From Chloranthus sessilifolius (taxonomy: Eukaryota; Streptophyta; Magnoliopsida; Chloranthales; Chloranthaceae), in contig CM037588.1 in assembly GCA_021018995.1 (NCBI GenBank), positions 90,246,765-90,310,764 of the forward strand: a stretch of DNA of 64,000 bases, read 5' to 3'. Shown here in pieces: positions 44,290 through 55,959 of the stretch. A program made the position numbers and the translations under genes. The stretch's first letter is position 1, and each line of letters begins with the position of its first letter. Under the pieces are notes generated by a model. It worked only from the letters and a program-made list of their open reading frames with translations, was not told the DNA's origin and made no database searches.

Positions 44290-45748
44290 ACCTGTAACAA
44301 TGAATAGGCACTGTTGTGGACTGATGGGCGATACTACTTGTAGGAAACAAAGCAGGTTAGAAGCTCATGCGAATTGGAGAAGATCCTAGTGTAGAGATTT
44401 GGATATTTGATGTGAGTTACTATTTTCTTAAAAAAATTAATTGGAGAAGATCCTAGTGTAGAGATTTGGATTGCTGTATGTTTATTGTACTCAACAATGC
44501 CCACTAGATAAATGGGCTTGTAACTATAGAAAGGTTTTCTTGTCGAATACTGGGATGCATATTTCCCAAAAGGATACCTCTATTCGTGCCAACATATATT
44601 CTGAAAGCGCCAACGTGTACAACCCTGTGTTACCCATTGACTGCTTGAAATCAGATGATGGAGATCGTTTTTACCCTGATTTTCCACGCAATGAATCTTG
44701 AGACCATGATCTTTCCATCAGATGTAAGTTTTTTATTCCACGTGTCACAGATCTCAAATAATGGCTCTAAAATCACGTTTGAGTGTAATGTGTGCCATAT
44801 GATTTTAGGGGCACTTATGGGGTATCCATGCCTCATGGAATAAGAAATTACCGTTTGATGATACGCTTATGGTCTCAAGATCCATTGGGTAGAAGATTAG
44901 GGTGAAAAATGATCTCCACCATCTGATACCAAGCAGCCGATGGTTCGCTTTCAGTAAATCTGTTGACGTGAATAGAGGTACCCTTTCGAAAATTGCAAGG
45001 CCCAGTGCCTTGGTGATGTTGTGGTCCCATGTTTTTTATTTGCACTGTTACATTGAGGAATCATTGGAAATATATTTATATCGATGCATTTTGATGAACT
45101 TGAAATTTTTTTATATTCAGGCTGCTATGAATTTCATATAAGATTTTTTCTTATTGAGAGCTTAATAAGAAATTTCAGAAGTTCTACTTGTAAACATAAC
45201 CTATGATTACTTTTTAACAGAGTCTGCTTGATGTTGCTGCTGTTGGGATCGAGCCTTGGTGTGTTCCTATAGAAACTGCACAAAGATGGGAGAATACTTT
45301 CTCAAAGAAAAAACAAAAACTAATTCAGTTGTCTACTGAGTTGGTAGATGAAGTTTGGAAAAACCAGCCTTCACCTAAAATTTGCCCTGTCGTTATACAT
45401 CCGCTAGAATTTGCAGGTCGTGTAGTTGAATAAAAGTTAAGGGATCTAAGAGAAAAGCTTTCTCAGGTGAAGGCATATGGTGTAATTATTACGGCCCTCG
45501 ATGAGGTATCCTCACATCTTTTTCCTAACATTCTATGCCCCTAGGATTGTATGAGTTTGTGGTTGCACCTACTTTGAAGTATAGTGTGTTAATTTGCATC
45601 TAAATGTATATTTGGACAATTATATGTTTCATGGCTAGGCATACTAATGATATCTGGTTTCATTAACTATGCAGGTTGCTTGGTTGTATAATGTTCGTGG
45701 GAATGATGTAGCCTACACCCAAGTTATTCATGCATTTCGAGTTATGTC
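44290..45748 (+). pseudogene. Captured fragment of aminopeptidase P (Xaa-Pro aminopeptidase)
   Basis: Three exon pieces appear in gene order. 44290-44400 carries LWTDGRYYL-stop-ETKQ after a one-base shift; WTDGRYF/YLQA is a hallmark near the N-domain of plant aminopeptidase P. 45221-45505 (after a TTTTTAACAG acceptor, before GAG/GTATCC) reads SLLDVAAVGIEPWCVPIETA, RWENTFSKKKQKLIQ, LVDEVWKNQPSP and LRDLREKLSQVKAYGVIIT-ALDE, with one stop (GAA to TAA). 45675-45748 (after ACTATGCAG) reads VAWLYNVRGNDVAYTQVIHA. The metal-binding catalytic domain is absent. The enzyme family removes N-terminal residues before proline; this fragment cannot. A 32-bp direct repeat (44375 and 44440) has been added. 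Confidence 0.8.
44401..45220. other. CACTA interior between captured exons
   Basis: This is partly intron of the captured aminopeptidase gene. An open stretch 44471-44701 gives RANIYSESANVYNPVLPIDC, which I do not recognise and which may be from another donor. Confidence 0.4.
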
Positions 45749-46220
45749 GTGCAAGAAAGAAAGAAAAAAATTTATTTTTATTTTTATTTTTTAATAAATG
45801 CAGTATTAGAGCTAAAGTCTTCAAAAAAATTCAATTTGCGTGGGGGAAGTTTTTGCTTAGTTATCTTCTCTAACATCTTCACATGGATTAAAAAAAATGG
45901 GTTGTATAATTTCACATGTCTTATGGTGTCATATGGAAAGAATGTGGCCCTGTCCAGCCTCAAGCATGCTAAGGAATGGGTTGGAATTGTGTATTTTACT
46001 TTGGTTAAGTGAAGTTCACACTGGTACTTCAGATTTTACCCTTGTAAGTTATGACTTAAAAGTAAAATATTCAGACTCGTGACTTTTGAAGTCCATGGTT
46101 AAAGAGGTTATAAATAGAAGGGAGTATAAGGAGATGCTAATGAATTTTGATAGATCTTTTGTAACTTATTTAATTTCATAATTTACATCTTCACTTATAT
46201 GGTTTTACTTGGTCTTCTAG

Positions 46221-46504
46221 AAAGCTGGAGGACAGTGAAGCAACTGAGCAATATTGTACAGAGATTGGCAAACATGATGCCTATATGCAGTAGGTTTTTA
46301 TTCGTTTTCTCTTCGGAAAGTTTTTCAATGACTGCTGACTTCCTTACATTTAATTTCCATATCAGATTATAATTGAATAGTTTGTGCCTCAGGTTACTGG
46401 ATATGTATTTGGATCCAAAAGATGGGAAAGAACCTATGTTTAATGTTGCAATTCACCTTCTCCACAAGCATGGAGAGTCTTTGGATCCTCTCCAAGTGCT
46501 AGAG
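46221..46504 (+). pseudogene. Captured fragment of a VPS39 (Vam6)-like gene
   Basis: Exon piece 46221-46290 (after GGTCTTCTAG) reads, with one base shift, KAGGQ then EATEQYCTEIGKHDAYMQ. After an intron, exon 46393-46504 (CTCAG acceptor, GAG/GTATCA donor) reads LLDMYLDPKDGKEPMFNVAI, then HLLHKHGESLDPLQVLE. The HxHGESLDPLQVLE string is what I know from the clathrin-repeat C-terminal half of plant VPS39, a subunit of the HOPS vacuole-tethering complex. Only two exons are present. Confidence 0.7.
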
Positions 46505-46590
46505 GTATCAAACTTCATCGTTTCTGCAATGAGTTAAAAATTGGAACTGGAAACCGAATTGAAACTGGGAAATGGATTCGGTTTTAGTTT

Positions 46591-46653
<63 letters not shown>

Positions 46654-49599
46654 TTTTGGTTTTTGATTTATATTTTTTCTATTGTTTTGAGGTTATTTAT
46701 ACCCATCTGGTTTTTGGTTTCAGCCACCCAAAATTGAACTGATTGGGATTCATTTTCGGTTTTTTCAGTTTAGTTTCGGTTACTTCGGCGAATTGGTTTT
46801 TGTATTAGATTTAGTATACCCACTGGCCATATGATCTTGAATTTCAGTCTATTGAAGCTGCTAATCTATGACAAACTACTTGATTCCTACGTAATTTAAA
46901 ATTAAAGTAATCCTATAATAATTGCACATAAATTAGTTAGTTTTCTAAGTAATAGTGTTCTTATTCTAAAATAAACTTCCAACTGAAAGAACTTTTGCTA
47001 ATCAAAATAAATGTCTAGATTAAATGATGCAAATACCTTTTCTACTGCTAAAAAACTCGACCATCTCATGTTGCCCATCTTTGACCTAGGTTATTGGCAT
47101 TTAATAGCTAGTAAAGGGTAACTCACAGTTCCCCTTTGAGAATGAAATGATCACTGATTGGGTATATGTAGCACTATTCTTCATCAAGTGGCAAACTTGA
47201 TGCATAACCGATGTAAAAATATGATGGGTTAAAAGCTTGCATCAAAAAAATAGTTCAATCGTGTGATTGAAAGAGTTACGGTTTTAAAATGAAAGGGTAT
47301 CATGTAAATCTCCAAACCTATTTTAGCCTTTCATTAACTGTGATCATCTCTAATGGGAACAAGTCGACTACTTTATACCGGGTGCTACATGAAACCTATC
47401 ATAACTTTTTAAGATAAATATTAAGCATCTTGACTGTTTTAAGCCGTCCAAGTGACAAAATATCATATGAATTAATGCATTCTTAAAGGGTTTGTCATCA
47501 TTCATCAAATGGTTCAAACAATTTGATCCAAGCCCTTTTATACAGATCCATATTAAAGCGCCAGATCAAAATGTTCAAACAATCAAATGGACAACAAATG
47601 TGCTCTAGATAGTCTGAAAGTGTAATAGTGAGAAGGTTATATATTGATGTCAATTTCTTCAAAAATAGAGAGCACACTTTAAAAAACTCGACCATATCAT
47701 GTTGCCCAGCTTTGACAACTTGGAGGTCTTTGACATCAAGAATGAAGATGGTAATATCATAACGAACGTCAGATTTTTTTTTTAAGTTTCATTTTTCATT
47801 TTTGGCATTTTTAATTTTATATTTCATATTTGAAAATATGATGATATATTGGTATGCCAATATAAGAGTTCTCCTATATTTTCTTTTCCTTGCAACTATG
47901 TATGGTTATCTCCAAATTTTACTCATTTGGGATTTAATATTTATAAGTGATGATATTATCAGATAATTTCTCACTTCGATCTCTTTCATGGTCTAAATAA
48001 TGTCATGGAGAGAGTGCATTTAGTATCTCCAATTCTTGTAAATGAGGCTTGTTTGCATAGGTGGTGTGCTTTCATAGGTTGGTTTATCTAATTTCTTGTT
48101 GTTGTGGATTTTATTTGTATTTTTTTGGTAATTTGTTGATGAATCAATGTGTTGATGGGGTTTTGTGAATCTAATCGGCTTATTTGAGGGAGAAAAATTG
48201 AGGGAGATTGCGTGCCTTGGGAGTAGGCAACAGTTGAATAGATTTGGATGGAGTTTATGATACTTAGAGCTGATTTATTTACTTTAAAAAATTGATTTAG
48301 TGTGGACTAGGGTTAAGTGGGAGTAGAGTAGTCTTGCTTCATATGTACATATTTAGACTGCGGTGCATGGTTCATCCGCCAGCGTTAGGCATGCATACCG
48401 TGCACTGCATGGACTTTGAGGCGTGCACAGATCTATAGGTTGTTGAAGTCAGCACACACCCATTGAAAACTAGTGGGAACGAGTTGCACCATATTCAAAC
48501 TTATTTTTTTGCTATGTGATTAAAATGAAGCTGAACTCTTTATTGTAGTCAATCCAAAGCAAAAACCAACTGAATTTAACGTACCAAGGCAGCGGGAGAA
48601 CAAGAGTCTATATGTTGTCGAATGCAACCGATTCTCAGATACGACAGTAATGTGTACTCAGCTTTGCAGTTGATATATATGTAGATATAAACTCGCCCAG
48701 GCTAGGGTCCTAAGGTTTACACAGTGCTGCACTGTTATTTTATATAGAAATGAGATACATATACATTTTTGGGTTTTGGGCCCTTGCTTCAGTATCTTAT
48801 TCTTTGATTCGATAGCAAGTTCTCTTTGCTGGAATTTGGGTTGATCGGTATCCGATAGATAGAGACTTTGAATTTTATCTGGAATTAGTGTTATGTGTTG
48901 TCATTTTTACTGTACGTGGGGTGGAGGTAATGTTGGATCTGAACCTTCAATGTGGCAGGTCAACCCTTGGATGGAACAGAGCCCAAAATTAGGCGGTTTA
49001 GATGATCATGACCATTTGATTCAAAAAAATTAATGGTTAACATTTTTTATGTGTAACAAAAGCATTTGTCGATTGGATGCTCAGAATCAGCCCATTGGCT
49101 TGATCTATTGGCTCTGCCCCTTCCAAGAAATGGCCTGTCATAATCACTTGTACAACATAAATACCTAGAGCACCAAATACCCTTTCTTCTTTGTTTCTAA
49201 AAGAGTAAAGAAATTGGGTTTTCTAGTTTGATGCACTTTAACTAAATGAGCTATATTTAATAGCCCATTTGGTGAAATTAGTCACTTAGTAAGCCCATTT
49301 GGTGAAATTTATTTATATATTTGAATGAGAATATTGATATTTCAGAGAAGAGAAAAGAGGGCTAAAATCTGTCTTCTTTATCAAATCGAGACTTCTTAGT
49401 CTCCATTGATGGCTCTACTTGTTAGTTGTTACTAGCCTCTTCAGACTGTTGTTCACGTGCTTATTTATGTGAATTGTGGTACTGCTGCTGCTATTTTTTG
49501 CATCATCTATTGCTGCTGTAACAGATTTTTGGGTTCTAAAATTCAAGACTTTTGAGTCACCTTCCCTGTTGTAAAACCTAGTGACTTTACAGGCTTATC
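46505..49599. other. CACTA interior, mostly unassigned
   Basis: It holds a CGGTT-rich repeat unit (46540-46800) with a TA microsatellite (46592-46649), and a near repeat of AAAAAACTCGACCAT...CATGTTGCCCA at 47048 and 47686. Otherwise it is AT-rich sequence without recognisable exons. Confidence 0.4.
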
Positions 49600-50245
49600 A
49601 CTACAGAATATTCAGATTTGTGATTGTTCCGAGACTTCAAATTGAATTCCTGATTTCATTGGCAATTGGACGAGACTTAATAGATTGTTAGTACTATATA
49701 TCTTTTAACTTCTATGCATGTGTTTTTTAGAACCAATATACTATACAAAGGCAATTAAATGAATTGTGGTTGAAATCCATTGCAGAGACATGCAAGGTTT
49801 ATGGAGGGGCCAATTCCATCTAACATCCGTTTATTGCAAAACATAACTGAACTATGAGCTATTTTCTACCATTCTAAATGTTTTCCGTATAGTTTGTAAA
49901 CTACGGGGAAGGAGAAAGATGCATAGTCTTAGTTACTGGATCTGACTTTGGCATGTTGTGATTTTAGAAGGATATCCAACTTGAATGGACTAAGCATTGG
50001 TTTCCCTAATTTACAGAATTTGACAATAATTAGGAGATTGTGAGTTGAATGGATCTACTTCTAGATGTGCTATTACATCTGTTGGTTTCTTCTCTCAAAA
50101 CGTCCATCGGTTGCCTTGTATGATGCAAGATACTCATAAATTGCTCAATTTCAGGTGTTATCCCACGTTATCTTTGGAGCATGGCTAACATAACAACCTT
50201 GGAAGTCACTCTGGATAAATGCTTCTCAGATTTTCTGTAACTTTC
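49600..50245 (+). pseudogene. Captured LRR receptor-like kinase exons
   Basis: Leucine-rich repeats appear one per small exon, with intron-like gaps: IPDFIGNWTRLNRL (about 49650), MEGPIPSNIRLLQNITEL (about 49801), RRISNLNGLSIGFPNLQN (about 49970), and GVIPRYLWSMANITTLEVTL (about 50155). This exon pattern and the MEGPIP and FPNLQN strings fit the ectodomain of plant LRR kinases of the At1g53430/RFK1 group (LRR-VIII). No kinase domain is present. Stops interrupt the frames. Confidence 0.7.
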
Positions 50246-50594
50246 TTGTTGAGGAACCCAATATTTTCTATGTTTCATTCTCTTTAGTTTAGTATCACAG
50301 TCATGATACTCGTGCATTTAGGAGCTCTAATATTTTGGAGCCCCCTTGTGTTTCTAATGGTTAAACATTTTTTTAAAATGATTATATATATATATGTGTG
50401 TGTGTGTATGTGTGTGTGTGAAAATGTTCAAATGACTAAAGTTATGGTCCTGGTAGATTTTGATTTTTGTTGTTATGAAGGTTTTACAGGCAACATGGGA
50501 ATGAAAATAGAGCCATCCATAACCAAGTGCAAAGAAGGGGAAAACTGGACAAAGGTCACATTTAAGCCTGATTTGGCTAAATTCAACATGAACC

Positions 50595-50681
<87 letters not shown>

Positions 50682-51640
50682 CTCCAGTGGTGAATACAAG
50701 ATAGGTACTCCAACATCAAGTTGATCTTCACTTGGACCCCCCAAAATACTATTTTGATGTAATGTGGAGCTCCGGTAGGGTATATAGATCAATTAAAATA
50801 AATAAAATTGAATTTAAAATTGAAATTCAAATGTTGACTGTGATTATTTAATCCTAAAAAATACGTAGTGGAGATGAAATTAATTTTTTTTTTTAATAAA
50901 TGATCAAAACAAAGCTGCCTTGCTCCACATAGCACCCAAAAGCCTAAGAAGGTAATTTATCTATCAGAATGCTTACCATTTTATCTGTTATCTCCCCTTC
51001 CTCTAATTTGTTTTTAAATGTGCTATGTTGAAAATAACTAGTGATTGAAAATAATTGTTAATGTAATTTGATGACTCCAGTCTTTGTGTAAAACAGATAT
51101 ACAACTACTGCAGGTTCTTCTTTGGCAGTGGGACTGGTATTGTGCCTAATGATTATTTCGTCTCCATTGGTTCATTAAGCTCAAATGCTGACAAAAGAGG
51201 CAGCCATACTAATAGTTTGAAATTAGGTTAACCTAGTTGTATTTATTCTATTTTCTTTTTCCTTCTAGTGATTCGATTCCTAGAGTCGAAGAATCAGATC
51301 TTTCTACTTTAGAAGCTGAAAATAAGTTTCTTTCTCCATTCTCTATAGACCGATTTGTAAATGATAATTTTATAATGATATTTCAGTTATGGAACTTTAT
51401 TTATCACTTAAAAGAAGATCTATCTTATTTCTTTTTGTGTTTTTACTGCTTGTGTAATGGTTACTAGGCCTCCTTTGGATGTTTATTCAGAGATCGGAAT
51501 CCGATCATTGATCGGAAGCATTAATTTTTTATATGCAGGTGAAAGATTCTGTGTTAATTTTGTTCTGAACTTAATTTATTTTATTATTATTTTTTAAATT
51601 AATGTATTATTTTTTTTTGAAAAAATATAAATAAAAACGA
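50246..51640. other. CACTA interior, unassigned, with TA microsatellite
   Basis: (TA)n of about 80 bp lies at 50598-50677. Open pieces at 50460-50580 and 51110-51290 (YNYCRFFFGSGTGIVPNDYF) might be further captured exons, but I cannot name them. Confidence 0.4.
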
Positions 51641-51958
51641 TGGCCGAAAACCGTCGTTCTTCTTCTCATCTATGACCGTCATTGTATGAGAGAAAAACGA
51701 CAGTCAAAATGGGTCGTAAAAAAATGGGGTGAGTGTTTTTTTTTTTTTAAATGATATAAAAAATAAGAGCTCAAAACCGTTGTTCGTAGTCGACAGTCGA
51801 AGACAGTCGTTACTTTGATGAAATGAACGACGGTCTAAATATGTCGTTGAAAAATACTACTGTTTTTTTAAGGACAGCTCACTCGATTGTCTAAAACTGT
51901 CATTGTTTGGGAAAACGATAGTCATGGGCTGTTGTTTTTTTTGCATTTTCACGTAGTG
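51640..51958. repeat. CACTA right subterminal array
   Basis: About ten short inverted motifs of the type AACGACGGTC / GACCGTCGTT with variants lead into the terminal repeat. Such arrays are where CACTA transposase subunits bind. Confidence 0.8.
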
Positions 51959-51961
51959 TGA

Positions 51962-52840
51962 GTCTCAAGATTTGTGGGATATTATTGAGACCGGATATGT
52001 AGAATCGGAGGATCAAGCGGCTCTCACACAAGCTCAACTCAATGAGTTGAAAGAAAATCGCAAGAGGGACAAGAAGGGTTTGTTCTTCATCTATTAAGCT
52101 ATGGATGAAGTTATTTTTGAAAGAATTTCATCGGTGTCATCGGCAAAGCAAGCATGGGATACTCTCTATGCTTTATACAAAGGCAAAGATAAAGTCAAAT
52201 TGGTGCGGCTCCAAACTCTTTAAAGTGAGTTTGATTCTATAAGAATGAAGGATTCGGAAGCGGTTGAAGATTTTTTCAATTGGGTAAGTTCTCTTGTTAA
52301 TCAATTAAGGATTAATGGTGAAAATCTTCAAGATCAAAGAATTGTAGAAAAAAATCTTAGAAGCTTGACTCGTAAGTTTGAATATATTATTGTTGCATTT
52401 GAAGAATCTAAGGATTTATCTACTTTGTCTTTGAAAAGTTAGTTGGAATCGCTTCAATCTCATGAACTTTGTATGAAATAATTTGATTCTTCTCCTCTAG
52501 AGCAAGCTTTTCAAACTCAAATTTTCTTTAAGGAAAGTTCTAAAGGTGGAAGAGGAAGACATTCTAATCGCAGACGAGAAAGGCATAATGAAGGAAGATA
52601 TCAAGCAAAAGAAAGAGATGATGATGGATCATCTTCATCATCAAGAGGAAGAGGAAGAGGAAGAGGCCGATCTTCTCTTTCTAATGTTCAATGTTATCAT
52701 TGTCAAAAATATGATCACACCATAAAATATTATAGAAAATGATTGGCGGAAGAAGAAAAAAAGGAATCGAATTTTGTTCAAGAGAATAATCAATGTAAGG
52801 AAGATGACACTCTCTTTCTTGCTTGCAATGTTTGAGAAGT
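51962..52840 (+). pseudogene. gag: copia gag, 3' part
   Basis: It reads SQDLWDIIETGYVE, then ISSVSSAKQAWDTLYALYKG, RLQTLQ-like, MKDSEAVEDFFNWVSSLVNQ and LRSLTRKFEYIIVAFEESKD, which is the retrotran_gag/UBN2-type domain of copia Gag. The zinc knuckle is CYHCQKYDHTIKYY (about 52690), whose last Cys has become Tyr. Several stops are present. Confidence 0.88.
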
Positions 52841-53910
52841 TGCATTCAATGAAGATTGGTATCTTGATAGTGGTTGCAGTAACTACACGGGAAACAAAGA
52901 CGTATTTGTTACTTTAGATAAATCTATTCAAAGTGAAGTAAGGACTGACAATGATAAACGACTTTTCGTAAAGGGTAGAGGTGATATTCTTGTTCAATCA
53001 AAAAATGACATCAAACACATCTCAAATGTTTTCTATGTACTCGGCCTCAAACACAATCTTTTAAGTGTTGGACAACTCTTTTTGAAAGAACACAATATTT
53101 ATTTCAAAAGAGATGCATGTGAAATCAAGGATATGAACAATGCACTCATTGCTAAAGTAAATATGACTCCAAACAAGATGTTTTTACTTAAGTTTCAAAA
53201 TAAAGTTCTTCCTTCCTTCAATTCTATCATCCAAGATAAATCATGGCTATGACATCTTCGGCATGGCCACTTGAGTTTTAACTCTTTGACTCTCATGTGC
53301 AAAAATCACATGGTGAGAGACATGACAAATATTGATCGCAAAGACCAAGTTTGTAAAGGATGCGTACTTGAAAAACATTAAAAAAATTCTTTTCCGATTG
53401 GGAAAGCGTGGAGGGCATCAAATCCTCTTGAGCTTGTTCAATTGGACCTATGCGGGCCTATGCACAAACTTCTATTGGCGGTAATCGTTTTTCCTCATTT
53501 TTATTGATAATTATAGTCATAAATCTTGAATTTATTTTTTCAAAGAAAAATTGGAGGTATTAGGCCACTTCAAAGCATTTAAGGCCTTAATTGAAAAGCA
53601 AAGTGATTTTATATTGAAAATTTTGCGTACCAATCAAGGTGGTGAATATGTTTCTCATGATTTTGAGAATTTCTTAAAAGATAATGGCATTCGGCATCAA
53701 TTAACCACTCGGTACACACCTCAGCAAAATGAAGTTGCCGAAAGAAAAAATAGAACACTTATGGAATTGGCTAGAGGTATGTTAAAAGTCAAAGGGATGC
53801 CAAATATATTTTGGGCTGAAGCTGTTTAATGTGCTAACTATCTTTTGAATTGTGTCTTATCCAAAAGTGTTGAAGGCATGATACCACAAGAAGCATGAAA
53901 TGGATACAAA
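52841..53910 (+). pseudogene. pol: copia protease and integrase, broken
   Basis: Protease: WYLDSGCSNY (about 52858) with the catalytic DSG. Integrase zinc site: HGHLSFNSL and CKGCVLEKH (53260-53380). First catalytic Asp in LVQLDLCGPM (53433). The second catalytic Asp, normally in RTDxGGEY, is Asn in LRTNQGGEYVS (about 53625). The Glu segment QQNEVAERKNRTL is intact (53721). A frameshift lies near 53500. The frame is cut by a solo LTR at 53916 and resumes at 56770. Confidence 0.88.
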
Positions 53911-54251
53911 CCATGTGTGACAGCCCGAATTTTCCCAATCTTAAATTTTTGAGACATATATATATATATATTTTTTTCAAACTTATACCAAATGGGAAAA
54001 CCCGAACCGCCAGATCGTAGATCACAATCTGATACAGAAAATATTGGTACAACAAAGCGAAAACATAAACTCCAGTTATACAGTGAAAGAACAGTAATTA
54101 AGTACCTACAAGTGTATTCAAAGAATTACAAAACTATACTTACCAAAACTCAAATACAATCTACGATCCCAAAATCTTACTACTCCACAAGTCCTCAACC
54201 CCAAATCCCGTATCTTGCTAACTGCCAAACCTGTGACGTATAGTCGAAGGG

Positions 54252-54270
54252 TGAGCTTCATCCAAGCTCA
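54252..54270 (-). promoter_or_regulatory. Conserved LTR hairpin
   Basis: On minus, TGAGCTT-GGATG-AAGCTCA, identical to the chromovirus copy at 32184, and followed by TACGTCACAGGT as in the other LTRs. Confidence 0.75.
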
Positions 54271-55762
54271 GTAGAAGAAATTCAAACACAATTCACATCT
54301 TATCATTGAAGTGCATAGATTCGGTGACATAATTTCAAAACCATTTTGTATCAAACTGAGTTGCAAATATTATATTTCATTTTCAAAACATAGCGCAGCG
54401 GAAACAAAGCATATCGAGAACAAATACATATGAAAAACAAAGATACTTATCAAAACATAGCTGAAAATAGAAGCATAATAAATTAAAACAGAATATGTTA
54501 GAGACGGTGACATATCACGGTAAGAGCATAACAAAACGGGACAACATATCCTCAAATCGAAGCATACAAGAAACGAGACGTACCAAGAAACGGAACAAAC
54601 ATATCGAAAGCCAAAGAATCACATAGCGGGAACAAGGTAAAAACCTCAGGGACTCAACCCCTCTTTCCACACAAAGTATGACCAACACATCCCATAAGCG
54701 AGGAACCGAAGCACATATATCAGAAGGCCAAAGCATCCCATAAGCGGGAACAAGGTCATAGCCTCGGAGACTCAACCCCTCTTTACACACAAAGTATCAT
54801 CACATCACATTACATATGGTCACAAATCAACGAGGGCCAAAGCATCCCATAAGCGGGAACAAGGCATCCCATAAGCGGGAACTGAGTAAAAACCCCGGGG
54901 ACTCAACCCCTCTTCGGAGACTCAACTCCTCTCCGCCACTCGTTGTTCAGATTCAAAGAGTTCTTATCCTTACCAGAAACATAAACGAATTCAAAAACGG
55001 AACGAAACACAAACTGATACGGAATAAAACACAAACGGATACATAATCAGAACGAACACCGATACATAATTGGAACGGACATACACATGCGTTCAATTAC
55101 TAATTCATACTTCAAAGCTTTCATATTTTCTAAAACAATTACAAAACATTCATTTATATCACATCATCTATGAACGAAATAAAAAATGCAATTAGATGGT
55201 GAATTTCCCCTACCTTAACCTCGATGCTGCACGAAGCCAAGCGAAGCTCTATCAATGGCTTTTCATCCTCAATCTACATCACGAACATAACATGTATCAA
55301 AGACTAACTCTAGTTACTAGAAACTTAGACATCTATAAATGTTTCTCAACACGAGGCGGAAACAGACAAATTCATGATAATCTGAAATTTGATGTACCTT
55401 ACCATAAACTTTTGACCTTTAAACATTTAGATTCATGAGTTATTCAAAACATAAAAATTGTAGATCTCAAAGTTATATTTCCAACGCAATAAGAATCGCA
55501 TCAAGTGGAGTTTGGCACAGAAAGTTACGGCTAAAATACCAAGACTGTATCGGTACCTCAGTCGAAACGCGCCAACTCAAACTTTATGTAGCTTCCCTCC
55601 ACATTTTAACCTTTAAAAAATTTGATTCACCAATTCTAATATACATAAAAGTTGTATTTCTATTTTTCCTCTTTCCAACGCCTCAAGAATTACTTGATTC
55701 TAAGTTCGGGGCAGAAATTTATGGCTAAAATACCGAAGCATTGTCGGCGCGCACAGTCAAAT

Positions 55763-55959
55763 TCGATCGATCGAAATCCATTTCGATTGATCGAATTTCA
55801 ACAGAAGTCCATGACACTCCCTGTTCTATACCTTTCGATCGATCAAATTTGAAACTCGATCGATCTAAAACCATTTTGATTGATCGAAATCTATTTTGAT
55901 CGATCGAAAACCTCCAGAAATCGAAATTCATCAGTCTTAAGCCAAATTCGATCGATCGA
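55763..55959. repeat. TCGA-TCGA-TCGA palindrome array (solo LTR)
   Basis: Sites are centred at 55768.5, 55788.5, then 55840.5, 55861.5, 55881.5, 55901.5, then 55953.5. Steps are 20, 21, 20 and 20 within groups. Two are exact, the others have one or two changes such as TTGATTGATCGA. Confidence 0.92.

Larger units (their letters stand above)
42642..51958. mobile_element. CACTA transposon carrying host gene fragments, 9317 bp
   Basis: The ends are CACTATGTGAAAATG at the left and CATTTTCACGTAGTG at the right, inverted with one mismatch. Both sides have TGA (42639-42641 and 51959-51961), the 3-bp duplication expected for CACTA. Excision in silico restores the copia gag frame, which proves the boundaries. 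The right end has a subterminal array of inverted CGACGGTC-like motifs (51640-51940). No TnpA/TnpD-type transposase was found. Inside are exon pieces of at least three unrelated plant genes, all in the same direction and with introns kept, so capture was at the DNA level (Pack-CACTA type). Confidence 0.9.

Noticed and set aside
45221..45748. Functional aminopeptidase P gene
   Set aside because: Only N-terminal exon pieces are present, with a stop and a frameshift, inside a CACTA element. The catalytic domain is missing.
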